From assembly GCA_013398295.1 (NCBI GenBank), contig VZSF01011224.1, forward strand, positions 1 to 64,000: 64,000 nucleotides of DNA, read 5' to 3'. Source of the stretch: Chionis minor (lineage: Eukaryota; Chordata; Aves; Charadriiformes; Chionididae). The notes beneath the pieces were generated by a model. That model was not told the DNA's origin. It ran no database searches and saw nothing but the letters and a program-made list of their open reading frames with translations. The translations under genes and the position numbers were made by a program. This document shows, one piece after another, positions 46,901 to 58,900 of this stretch. Position 1 is the stretch's first letter. The number at the start of each line of letters is the position of its first letter.

Positions 46901-49900
46901 ATGAGGCTTCCTTGTTGATACGACGGCTTGTTGTGGGCGTTTGTTTCCACGTGTACATAAAGTAGAGAGAGGGCGATTTTAAGAAAGTCTGCTCTAGCTA
47001 TTAAGTATTGTTTGCCTCTGATTTTTATGGGGAGTCTGTTTTCACCATTAACCCGGCTGCTCTACACGTTGGTGTTGGAAGATAAAATGTAAGTATTTGC
47101 ATTACTGAATACTCCCAGTGTAACAAAAACTCCGCAATGAAAGGAAACCATTCAAATCTGTAAAGAGTTAGGGGCAGAAAGCTCTTAGCAGTCTTTTCTC
47201 CTTGAGAAACCTACGGTATACTTATTTTGAGCCTTTGTTCTTTAATCTTCCAGTATAAAGCCAAGGTCTTAAAGCATTTGAACTCTTTTCAGGCGTTTTG
47301 CTGTTTGTTCAGACTCGGTGCAAACCCTTGAGTTGCTGTATCGGTAGTTCTCTGCTCTCAACCTACGTCTCTGTGAGTGGAAAGGGGGATGGATGTGGAT
47401 TGGTTTCGCTCTCAGACAGATCATGAAAATATCACTGCGTGCTGGCCTGCTATAGCTATCAGAAGATTGAAATAGCCTCCAGGGAGTGAAATGATGGCTT
47501 ATTTCTTGCTAGTTTGCTCACTTTTTGTTTTTTTCTCTCCTGCTTGGCAAATACAGGCAAAAAGCCATGATAGAAGGGTCGGATTTACTAAAACAGAGTC
47601 CCAAGTCGGAGCAGGATTTCTTTTTTGTGCGTATAGAATCACAGAGTCACTTGGGTTGGAAGACACCTTCAAGATCATTGAGTCCAACCATAAACCTCTG
47701 CCAAAACCACCCCTAACCCATGTCCCTCAGCACCACGTCTGCCCGGCTTTTAAATACCTCCAGGGATGGTGATTCCACCACCCCCCTGGGCAGCCTGTTC
47801 CGAGGCTTGAGAACCCTTTCCATAAAGAAGTTTTTCCTAATATCCAATTAGGATATTAGGATGTCAGCGTCTCTGGGGGAAGAGAGATGTGTTGTGGGAC
47901 CATCCCGCTGGAGCCTGCAGTGCCTGCGACACCGCGCTGGCTCTGATAATGTCTTCTCAAGTCCAAGAGCAAGCCATTTGGTTTTGCACCTTGTTTGTCT
48001 CTTCCGTAAACTGGCCAGCAAGGACAACCCAGGCCAGTCAGTTAGTGGAAAAGACGTGCCCAAACCCCCAGCCTGGAAGCAAGAAGTCCCAGCCTGGGTC
48101 ACAGCTACCGCACTAGGATGAGGCACCCCAGGATCCTTTACTGGGACTCCAGCCTCGCCACTCCTGCGATGCTCAGAGCTCTTTTAGGGGAAAAAACCAT
48201 GTAGCAACCCAGTTTTATTTGCTAAGCTGCTGAACTAATTGCAAAAATAACAGTCGAATCATCAGGTCCTTAACAACGTTCCCAAGAGTTTGTATTTTTT
48301 TGTGACTTCTCTTTTCCCCTTCTCTGACTTGGTGGGCTGGTTTCTTTCTTTGCCTGTTGCTCTGATATCATAAATCCCAGCAAGGGATTCTCAAATCGGC
48401 CCAGGGCTTTTTGAACATTAAAATATACCCTCTGGCTTGGAAACTCCGTGAGATACAGATGCTCGGAAGCTGCAGGGGATACAACAGGGAAGAATTTACC
48501 GCGTGTTGGCCTGTTCAGATGCTCTTTCCTCAGCTTCTGTTATTGGCAGCTGTTGGAGACAGGCTGGATGTGTTTGGTTTTGTGCAGCGCAGCTCCCGCT
48601 AGGGTGGTGGAGTGGGAAGGAGAAAAAAAAAACCACCCCCAGATGGGGTTGATCAGAATGTGAGGGCTTTAGTGCTGGAGGTTTAGCTGCTGCGGGAGGG
48701 ATCTTGACATGGGGGTTGGAGGGGGATGCTCGGATCCGATTTCCTGCCCTTGTGCTCTTTGGACCAGCAGTTTGCGCTCCCTGCACCGTATTTCTCAGCC
48801 TGCAAAAGGAGGCTGAGAATTGTGGCTTCCTCCCATCCTCTGAGTGCTCTGTTTACCTTGGAGGCTGCTCAGGTTTGTCACCACCTTCCACCTCTGTGAA
48901 GCCCTCCAATGGCGCAGTGGTGAGAATAGCAGTGTCTTAACGATGACTAATAGGTGCTACGTGGGAATGACGCTGCTGCTGCGCTGCAGTGAAAGCATCA
49001 GGCAGATGTTTAACATCTGGAGCGGCACCCGGCACGATCCAAATGGGGCTAGTGACTGCTGTTGTGCAGCTTCCTCACAAAACACAGGCAATCAGCTCCG
49101 GAGCCCCTCACAGCAGGAGGACACGGAGCTGTTGGAGCGGGGCCGGAGGAGGCTTCGGAGATGCCGGGATGGCTGGAGCCCCTCTGCGGGGAGGACAGGC
49201 TGGGAGAGCTGGGGGGGTTCAGCCTGGAGAAGAGAAGGCTCCGGGGAGACCTTCCAGCCCCTGCCAGTGTCTGAAAGGGGCTCCAGGAAAGCTGGGGAGG
49301 GACTCGGGATCAGGGAGTGGAGCCATGGGATGAGGGGGAACGGTTTTAAACTGGAAGAGGGGAGATTTGGATTAAATATGGGGAAGAAATTCTTTGCTGT
49401 GAGGGAGGTGAGTCCCTGGCTGGGGTTACCCATGGAAGCTGTGGCTGCCCCATCCCTGGAGGTTCAAGGCCAGGTTGGACAGGGCTTGGAGCAACCTGGA
49501 ATAGTGGGAGGTGTTGCTGCCCAGGGCAGGGGGTTGGAACGAGGTGATCTTTAAGGTCCCTTCCAACCCAAACCATTCTACGATTCTGTGATCTTGAACA
49601 CGGTCCCTGAATGTGCAACCACGCTTTCCTCCGAATGTTCCTCCTCTGTGTCGTACCGAGGACCAGCTGCAGCGTCCAAACTACCTAAATTCCAGCAAAA
49701 TGGAAAGGGCTGTCAAGTGAAACCCACAGGTGGATTTTAGCACGTTGCTGATGTCAGGTCTGGTCAGGGAAAATGTTCCATTTGGGTTACTTTAATATGC
49801 AGTAGGGCTGATCTTAACGCAGCTACACGTAGTGAACATACTTAGGGCTTTATATAGGGTGGATATATCCTGCAGACAGATGGAAAAACACTTTCTCAGC

Positions 49901-52900
49901 TGTCAGTGCAAATTTCCTCCTTAGCTACTATCTTTTCATGTGCTTTTTACAGTACAATTTTACGCTTTGCCCCTCTGTCCTTTGGGTTAATCCCTTTAAT
50001 AGGCTTTTATTAAAAAAGCTTTTAGATCTCCAGCAGTCAAAGCTATTTCCAAATGGATTTTAGGCTTTGATTACCTTTTATTTCCTTTCCTCCAGCTTTT
50101 ATTAGGTGAAGAAACAAAGGTGAGGTAGAGGGAGCAGAGAAACAAGGTGCTGCCTCAGGCAGCCCTGGCCTGTAGCTCCAGGTAAACACGCTTTCTCCAT
50201 CAAGTAAAGAGCTGGAAACATTTCATAAACTGCGCCAAAAAGTGAGTTGCAGGCTTTGGAAACCAGCCTGAGGAGGCCTTCCGTGCACAGAGGCTCTGAG
50301 ACTTTCCTGACAGCACGTAGTCAAAAGCCGTGCGATATTTCAAGACAATCTGCCAAATTCAGAAGCTCTTTGTGTTGCAAATGGACTTCCCAGACTGCGC
50401 GGGGCATGTGCAAGTTTGCTCTTGCATCAGGACCTTTGAGCACCTAGAAGCCTCTCAGATGTAACAAACTTGGATATCATTGTGGTTTTGTGGTTTGCTT
50501 TTTTTTGCTTGAGGGCTACATGAGCTTTCAAAACCTAAGCCCAAACGGTGACCCTTGTGTGAGCAGCGCTACCCTACTGGGTAAGTCACAACCTCCTCTT
50601 TCCCAGGGTCACTGGGGGTGTCTCATGGGTGCTCCAGCCAAGTTCCGGACTGAATTCCTGCAGCTGAAGGTGAAAGGAGGAATCAGTGATCTGGTTTTCT
50701 GTAAAACCAGGTGGTAAACATTGACAAAAAAGGGGAGGGGGGGAGGAGAAGAGGAAAAAAAGGAGGGGGGTGGAAAAAAAAGCACCTTAAGTGACTTGCT
50801 CAGGGTAGTGGCAGAGGTGTGGATGAGGAGCAGATGCCTTTCCCTGCCCCTGCTCCTGTCCCTGTCCCAGCAGGCTCCTGCTCTGCACTTGGTTTCCCTT
50901 TGCCTGGGGTCTGTTAGTTGCATCAGTGTCGGTGAGGCGTCCGGAGAATGGATGCGCCACGTGTCATTTGCAGGACTCGGCATGTCCCGCCGCCGTCTCC
51001 CTGACTTCAGTCCCTGCGTGTGCCGCTCATCCGTGAGCGGGGGCCCGTGTCTCTTTAAAGCTCTGAGCAGTTTTTTTCTTTTCCAAGTGATTGAATTTGA
51101 GCGAGGGGAGGGGAGGATTCCTCAGTCCTGATGTAACTGTTAGCAGAACCACGTGGCTTTATACATTTTTGACAAGAAAAGGTCTCCTGGAAGCAAGTTA
51201 TAAAATTTTCAGTAGCTCTTTTGTAATTGCTTGCCGCAGCGGATATTTTCCAGTCAGCCTTTAGCTTTTGGGCTTGGGTCCCTGCAAGGTTTGTTTGTGC
51301 AATGTCCTCACGTAGGCTCCAAATGTGAAATCCATTCAACCTTCCTGACTCATTTGCTGTCCCGAGTAACGCTTCAGCCGGGGGAGGAACCCGGCTTGGG
51401 GAAGCGGTGAAATGCCGGTGTCAGCACATCGGCATCCCAGTTTTCACAGCTGGGGAACGGATGCCCCGTGGTAGATGACAGCCCCAGTGGTTGATGAGAC
51501 CCCCAGTGTCCCTCCCTGACAGGGCTCCAGAGTAGCTGAGACTAAATTAGAATCATAGAATCACTTGGGTTGGAAGAGACCTTCAAGATCATCGAGTCCA
51601 ACCATAACCTACACTGCCAAAATTGCCACTAACCCATGTCCCTCAGCACCACGTCTGCCCGGCTTTGAAATACCCCCAGGGACGGCAATTCCACCACCTC
51701 CCTGGGCAGCCTGTTCCTTTAATTAAGGACCTTAAATTAAGGTCAATGTGCTTCTGAAACAAGCACTTCAATGAATTTAAGTAACAAACAAAGGAGATCT
51801 GTTACACAGCCATTTGTAAAATAATGTTGTTGGGTTTTTTTAATGAGAAAAGGCATCTTTTGTAGGATGGAAGATGCGTTTGCACAAGGTGGGAAGGTTT
51901 GTTTGCTTCCCTGTAGCGTCTTTTCCTAAAAAGCTCTTCCTTTTGCCTCCCTCCAAGGCAACCCTGAGCAGAACTGGGTTTTGTTTCCCACCTCGAAGCT
52001 ACACAACCAGTTTCCTCGCAGGCCAGCGTCATTCTTATTTCTTTTGTGCTTGCAGAACATGAACATCCAGGTGGAGGACATAAGGATCCGCGCCATCCTC
52101 GCCACCTACCGCAAGCGGGTGCCTGTCACCGAGGGTTACGTGGAGGTGAAAGACGAAGGGACCTGGAAGCAGATCTGTGACAAGCACTGGACCATGAAAA
52201 ATTCCCGAGTTGTCTGCGGCATGTTTGGATTTCCGAGCGAGAGGAAATACAACACCAACGTCTACAAGTAAGAGCAGAGCTTTGTACGAGACACGAGCCG
52301 TGTTTCTTTTGAACACTCGGGGCCTTGTTCAAAAATGCAAATTGTCAAATGACACTGGAGACCTTGAGGGAGAAAAACCTCCAACTGCTTCATTCCTTCT
52401 GATCAGATTTTCCTTCTGTGTAAATATTTGAAACGTCAAGCATTTCCTTGTGCGGACAGGGGCATCGTTTGATCCTCACCGTTCTGGCTGAAGAGCTAGA
52501 GCAGTATCAGTTGTAGTATTTGATAGGATCTTTAATAGGAGATGAGGACAGTCAGCCCAAGAAATCTCTTTTTTGTTTCCAGCTGTAGCATAGTCATTCC
52601 TTCACCAGTGCTACGTTTGGCTTCTGTGTTGTGTGCAGGGGATGGATGTGAGCAAACTGATCGTGCTCTCCCAGTAAAGCTATCAGCAGCAAGAAAATCT
52701 AACCGCTTACCCCATCCCTCTGCAGAAAGCCAGCTCTAGGATCAGATCTGGTATGTGCCGAAAGCTCCGACCGAGTAATCTTGGAATAAACCAGGCCTTT
52801 GTTGTGTTTCGTTGCCCAGGTCCCTCCTTCCCGCTGCTGCGTGTGATTCCTGGTCTCACACCTCTCGTGACATGTTTATCCATGTTTACCAACAGCTCTG

Positions 52901-55900
52901 GCTCTCCCAAAGGTTCACCCTTCTTGGGTGTCCAGCTGCCAAATGACCCACAGAGGAGCGCTCTGCCCAGGGGAACATCTGTGAGTGTAAATCTCACGCT
53001 TCTGTCAAGCCCAGTTCAGCTGCTTTGGCACTGGTAATTCCTCAGGGTCCCGGGCTGGAATTGCTGCCAGCCATCTCCATCTGTACGACTCGCTCTCTCT
53101 GTTAAAGCCTGCTCTGGACCTGAGTGTTGGGCTAAAAACACCAGTGGCTCATCCCTGCGACTCCTCCCAGCGTTGCTTCTGCCTGTGCATCTGGGATGGA
53201 TCTTCTACAAGGATGCGGTTTGGCGCAGTTGTGATTTCGGTGCTGCTTTTTTCTTCCTGTAATTGTAGATCGCTTTAAAAATGAGGGAAGAAAGTAACGA
53301 TCCGTAGGGAGAATGTTGTGTCTTTCGGAGCTGCGGGCTGATCGGTTCAGGCTGCGTTTCCTGTTTCTTGAAAGCCAGGAGCTCTGGTCTTTTTTATTGT
53401 CGCATTGCTTCGGCTTGCGTTTTGTCACCAGCCCTCATCACAGACGCGGTTCTTCCTACACTGTTGCCTAGAAATAACACCCTAAAGCAGATGCGAAGTA
53501 GTTTAAGTGAAATTCTGTCTTGTTTCTTTCCTACACTGTGACCTAGGGAGTGGGAAAGCATCGACTGGTTAGGGGGAGAGCTGAATTCTCCAGGCAGGAG
53601 TTGTGGTTTTCCTGCCTGCTCCTTCTGGCCTGTGCAATTGCTGTTTCTGAAAGCTCCCTCTGGAACTGGCTGGCCACGTTTCATTTCTTTTCATTAGCAA
53701 GATGGTGATCAATTGAAGAGGTCCTTGGGTTGGAATAGCGTAAAGCCACATAGCAGCACAAAGAATATAAAATGAAGAACCCAAGCCGAATACTGTTTTC
53801 GGGCTTCCCGGGGAGATGAGCGGTGAATTAATAATTGCTACCAGGCGGTCTCATGTTTTGTCCTGGACACCAGTGAGAGGAGCGTTTGCCTCCCACCAGT
53901 GCATTATATCTCCCTCTAACTCAGCTCTGTGATTCCCATCCCCTGCATCAGAGCAGGAGGGCAGGATAAATCACCTCTCGTAAGACAAAGTAGATTTTTT
54001 CCTGCTTTGCAGTCCTCTTTCCAAGAAAAGCATTAACTTTAGCAGCTGGAGCCATCTGCCCTAAATAAAAGGGTGCTTGGTAATTGTCCGGTCTCCTGCA
54101 ATAGGACACGTAGAGATGGAAAAACTGAGGCACAGTTGTTCAGCATAATATCCAGCGATGTTGAAAATCCCATTCACCGGAGCTGGAGTTATGAATATCC
54201 GGCGCTCACGAATACCAGGCTTGGAGATCTCTGGCTACCGAGCCAGACACGTTGCTTAAGTAGCCTCCGTGCCCTCATACCTCCCTCATCTCTGCTCGTT
54301 TTCGGCAAGTAGTAACGGCTTGCTGGGTTTCTGCACCCACAGAAGGATATTTTGGAAAACATGCTGAATATTGTCCTAGGTTGGAAGAAGATGGGATGCC
54401 ATTTTATTGGAGGGAAGAGACTTGTAAAACGTCATCAGCTGGACGCTTTGGTTTGGTTAGCATAGTTTAAAAAGCTGTGTTCTTTCTTGGGGCTTTGTGC
54501 TACTGGCAGATGCATCTCATAAAACCAGCATTGCTGGTGACTTTGCTGATGAGGGAAACCCAGTTCTGGGCAGGGAATTCGTGATGGAGGTACCGGAATG
54601 ACGACCACTGCAGTCTGCTCGCCTGCTCTCTGCTTTGTCCCTCGTGCTTTCCAGTCACATTCCCTCTTGGGGAGGGAAGAGTTCATCTCCGGCAGGCGAC
54701 TGGAAATCTGGAGCCCTCTCTCCATGTCAGTGTGAAGCCTCGGAAACGTTCCTCTCATTTCTTGGGCTTTGCTCTCCCTAATTTGTAAATGCCGTTCTCC
54801 CAAGAGCAGATCCTTTCCCGCTCCTGCTCTGCAGCTGGGAGACGGGCTGGAATTGGGTTTCTGCTGGCCGGAGCTGCGAGTGCCCCTTTCCCACATCCCC
54901 ACCAGTCCCGCTCCCCACAAACTACAGCTTTGCCTGCTCAGCTGATACTCCGCGCTGCTTCTGCACAATGGTGGGAGGCGAAATGATTTGCAGATGGATC
55001 TTGCTCGAAAGAAAACAACTTAGTTCATTGTTGTCCCAGCGCCAGGGTTTTATTCCTGAATGTAACTTAGACTCTGCAGTTGACAGCACGATTTATGTTA
55101 GGAAACGAAACGAATCTCAACATTGTTTCCGTGTTTTTGTTCATTCTTCAAAGTGATTTTTATGTAGGCACCACTGATTAACTCCTCCTCCCAATTCCTG
55201 CTGCGGTTGAGAAAGCGGAGTGGAACTAAACGCGTTTTGCTGATGGGGAGAGTAGAAGTTTGTGACCGGAGTTGCCTAAGGCAGGGAGATGGACCTGATG
55301 CTTTCTCGAGGCCTTACAGCTTTGGGATTTGTCAAAGAAATGGATGGAGGAGCTCAGCAGTTCCAGGATACTTTGTTCAATGTCAGTCCAAAGAGTATCT
55401 CCCAGTTTAACCAGCCAGCTCATAGCATTATAAATCCAGTCTGATGTGTAGGGCAGTTAATCACTTCTATGCCTGTAGCAGAAATCCTTGTGGTTTGGGT
55501 TCTCCCTAGCAAAGCCAGGCTCTTAAGGGCTTTGGCAGCAGGTGGCAGGTCTGGCTTGTCTTCTGCCTCCCTGAGGCTGAAGACATCAAACTTCAGTAAA
55601 TGCCTGAACAGTTTCTCAAGGGTAGAAACTTTACGCTCGCGCCCCTGAAGAGGAGTTCAGCAGCGTCTGCTCAGCGGGCTGTGGGTGAATCTTCCCCGGC
55701 GTGTATATGTGCATCCCGAGTCCTTTTACCTTTAGCTAAACCCACAGCCACTTCCCCCAGCCCTGGGGTTTAACCTCTGTCTTTGTTTAAAGCTTACGGG
55801 ATGAAGGTCCGTCTCTCCTCACCCGTAGACATGGCTCAGACTCCAACTTGACCTAGAATTGGCTGAACTCTCGCAGCATGACTGTTCGCTCGCACCTCTG

Positions 55901-58900
55901 TTCTGAGCAGCTTTGCTCTTGGCTTACACCGAGGCCAGTGGGAGGTGGGTTGCACCCTTTCTGTGTTAAAAAGTAAATAACAAGAATGCCCTGAGTTTCT
56001 ATCTGTATTCTACTTNAGGTGGGGCTTTCTCTGGCGCTTTCTCCCCAGCCTACCGAGGGCCTTTAATACCAACCAGATGTTAATGCCTCATGAAATTTCC
56101 AGGATGAGGTCATTGTTTGCTATTATAAGGCATCCCCGTAATTACTTCTTGAAGACAGGCCGTGTTTCTTGTCTGCTTTGGAGTTCACGGGCCTCTCTGC
56201 ACATGTCTGCAGAGGGCCTTGGGTGAAAACACTCCTTCAGGCGCTCGCTTCCATGCTGAGCGCGCGGGCTGAGAGGGTGGTGGGGCAGAGCTGGCTGGTG
56301 CTCGGAGAGGATGGAGTGGTGTCGCTCAACGCAGGCGTCTCCAGATGTTTTCCAGTGTGTGACATACGCCTGAACCTGTCCCGTCGCTCTGCCGTCCAAG
56401 AGAGAAGTTCATGTTCAAGTGGGACCTCGGTGCTGAGCTCCAGCAGCCCAGGGACGCGGAGGCTTTCATGGCTTTTTGCTAGACGTGTAGCACCCTGGGT
56501 CGTTTAATTAGAAGGAAGAAAGATCTTTAAACTGGAAGAGGGCAGGTTTAGATTAAATGTGAGGAAGAAATTTTTTCCTTTGAGGGTGGGAAGGCGCTGG
56601 AAGAGGTTGCCCAGAGAGGTTGTTGAGGCCCCATCCCTGGAGGTGTTTAAGGCCAGGCTGGATGTGGCCTTGGGCAAGCTGGTCTAGTGGGAGGTGTCCC
56701 TGCCTATGGCAGGGGGGTTGGGACTGGATGATCTGCAAGGTCCCTTCCAACCTAAATCATTCTGTGACTCTATGATCTTCAAGGTTTGGTCCGCAACGGA
56801 ACCGGGTATTCTAGCTGAGAAGTGGCCGGCGCTTTCTTTCTGCCTGCCTTCTCCCTGTTTTCACTTTTTTATTCCCCCTTCCTATTTCCCATTCATTTTC
56901 TGTTGGTCCAGGGTCCCCGGCAGGTCTGGATTGACAGACTTGGAGTTTGACAGCCAGTGTTTTACCCCCAGGACAGACAGGCAGGTTGTGCCGGGACAGA
57001 TCTCAGCCCTGCCCCATCCTCCGTCCTTTCCAGCACCGCGTTTGCTCCTCCTCATGCGACGCGGTTGCATCTCTGGCCTGGCTGTACACAGCTCCAACCT
57101 CAACCCAGAGAAATTTGGTTCCAGAAAGGATTAGTTGGTGGCCACGAGCCATGAGAACCTAAGGAACCGCTGAGCTTGTCAGCAAGGCTCAGCAAGCAGA
57201 AGGGGAGAAGATAGTCCCCTCGGGCGCCTGAGATGGTGCAAATTAGCCCATGCGGGACCAAAAGGGCATCAGCTGGGAAAACCTGGATCTGTCTAGTTTA
57301 GATTCAAACCAACAACCTGTGAAAGGCTCCTTGTCCCTTTACCTGGTCCTCCTCAGACTCCCTGTCCCACAGAACTGGTGCTCTTGCTCCCAGCAAGTTC
57401 CGCCCGCCTTGCAATGCCATTTATCACAGCTGATCCTGGGATCGCCAGGGCCGCGTGGCAGCTATTCCTGGAATAAGGAGCAGCACAGGCATCTCGCAGA
57501 GCCACGTCGAGATCGCGGCAGGGCGTTGGCTTCTCTGCGCCTTGGCTTTTTTTTTAACTTAACTTCCACCATCTCCCTGTCGATAACGATCTGACCTGTA
57601 TTTTTGTTTCATTGACTCTTTTAGCTCTGACCCAGTCGTCCGACCTTGCAGTGCAGTTGGGATGAAGCTGGATCACTTTCTTTTCCCATTTATCACACGT
57701 GCCCCTTCCCCCTTAGGAGTCCCTGGAGCAGCTCCAGTTTGGGAGCAAGAAGCAGAAACTGCTGCCAATCTCCTCTGCTGTGAACGTGTCGTCAAGGGAA
57801 TCGCTCTCCCTCTCGGAAATTGCTTTCAGGCTCACGGTTGTTAACGCCGCAGCTTCGAGAGAAGCCGGAGAGCCGTGGCTTTTTCCCAGTCTGCCATCTT
57901 CTCCCAGCTGCCAGGTGATGGCCAACAAAGAGAAGAGCTCGTTTATGGGAGAGGTCTTTTGGGGACCTCTCCAGTCCAAAGTCACCAGCGTTACTCGCAC
58001 AGGCCCTGTTCTACGCTGCCTTTTGAATTAGCTGAGCTGTGACCCCTGTGTAATGTCAGAATCTCTGTTATGTGTCTCCTCCAAGTGTGTGATCGTTGCT
58101 CTCGTGGCGCTGTGGATTCGTGCTTGGATCTTTGGCATAAGGAGGTGACCTGTTTACTCCCAAGGGACACCTTAACAGAGAGTCCTTGTGTGCACAAGTG
58201 GCTCAGCCTTCAAATAATGCTGTTCAATCCTCATTTTATTTCAAGGCGGGGTTTTTTCCCAAATGCAGCTACACCAGTGCAGGTTTTTATGGATTCCTAA
58301 CTTTTACTTTCCCGTTCCCTTTTGCTCCTTTAAGGATGTTTGCCAGCAGAAGGAAGCAGCATTACTGGGCTTACTCCATGGACTGCAGTGGGAACGAGGC
58401 TCATATCTCCAGCTGCAAACTGGGCAACCACCTCAACGTGGACGCCGAGAAGAACGCGACGTGTGAGAACGGGATGCCCGCTGTAGTCAGCTGTGTCCCT
58501 GGACGTGCCTTTGCCCCCAGCAGCCACAGTGGCTTCCGAAAAGCCTTCAGGCAGGAGGTGAGCAGGGAGCAAACCCAAATAGGAAAAGCCTGGTGGCGTA
58601 ACTCTTCGCTGTCGGTTCTCACCTGTAGGGCCTGAAGATGTGGGTGGTGGTAGCCACAAATCAGCCTGTTGTGCCAATGTCCCCTCTTTGTATTCCATCC
58701 TCACCACAAGCCCGGCTGAATTCCTGCCCTCGCAAGCGCGTGGTACCTTCCCTCCGTGTCCAGGCTCCGAAGGGTGGGAGGTTGGCTCGCTGCTGCAGCT
58801 GGCAAGGCTGTGAGCAAGTAGTAAAAAAAAAAAAAAAAAAAAAGAAAAATAATACATTTGTCACGTTCCTGTTTGAGCTGTTCTGCTCAAGCCAGTTGAA

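Larger units (their letters stand above)
35066..52055 (+). other. LOXL2: LOXL2 intron after coding exon 2 (17 kb)
   Basis: This intron separates SRCR1 from SRCR2. It contains CR1 fragments at 39249, 40562, 44231, 47635, 49115 and 51549, homopolymer and purine tracts, a MIR-like piece at 50783, and an assembly gap of six Ns at 45459-45464. Open frames of up to 385 codons inside it have no family signature, and several lie inside CR1 or cross the gap. Confidence 0.88.
52268..58334 (+). other. LOXL2: LOXL2 intron after coding exon 3 (6 kb)
   Basis: It contains one CR1 copy (56524-56777), a doubtful MIR-like scrap near 54108-54145 and a single N at 56016. No other feature was recognised. Confidence 0.85.

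Noticed and set aside
48844..49554. A 236-codon open frame on the plus strand
   Set aside because: Most of it is CR1 sequence (49115-49592), and the upstream part has no family signature.
54435..54968. A 177-codon open frame on the minus strand
   Set aside because: It shows no domain, lies wholly within a LOXL2 intron, and has no intron-exon signals or homology that I recognise.
58821..58841. Poly-A run as the tail of a processed pseudogene or SINE
   Set aside because: The sequence before the run shows no coding remnant, and no target-site duplication was recognised.
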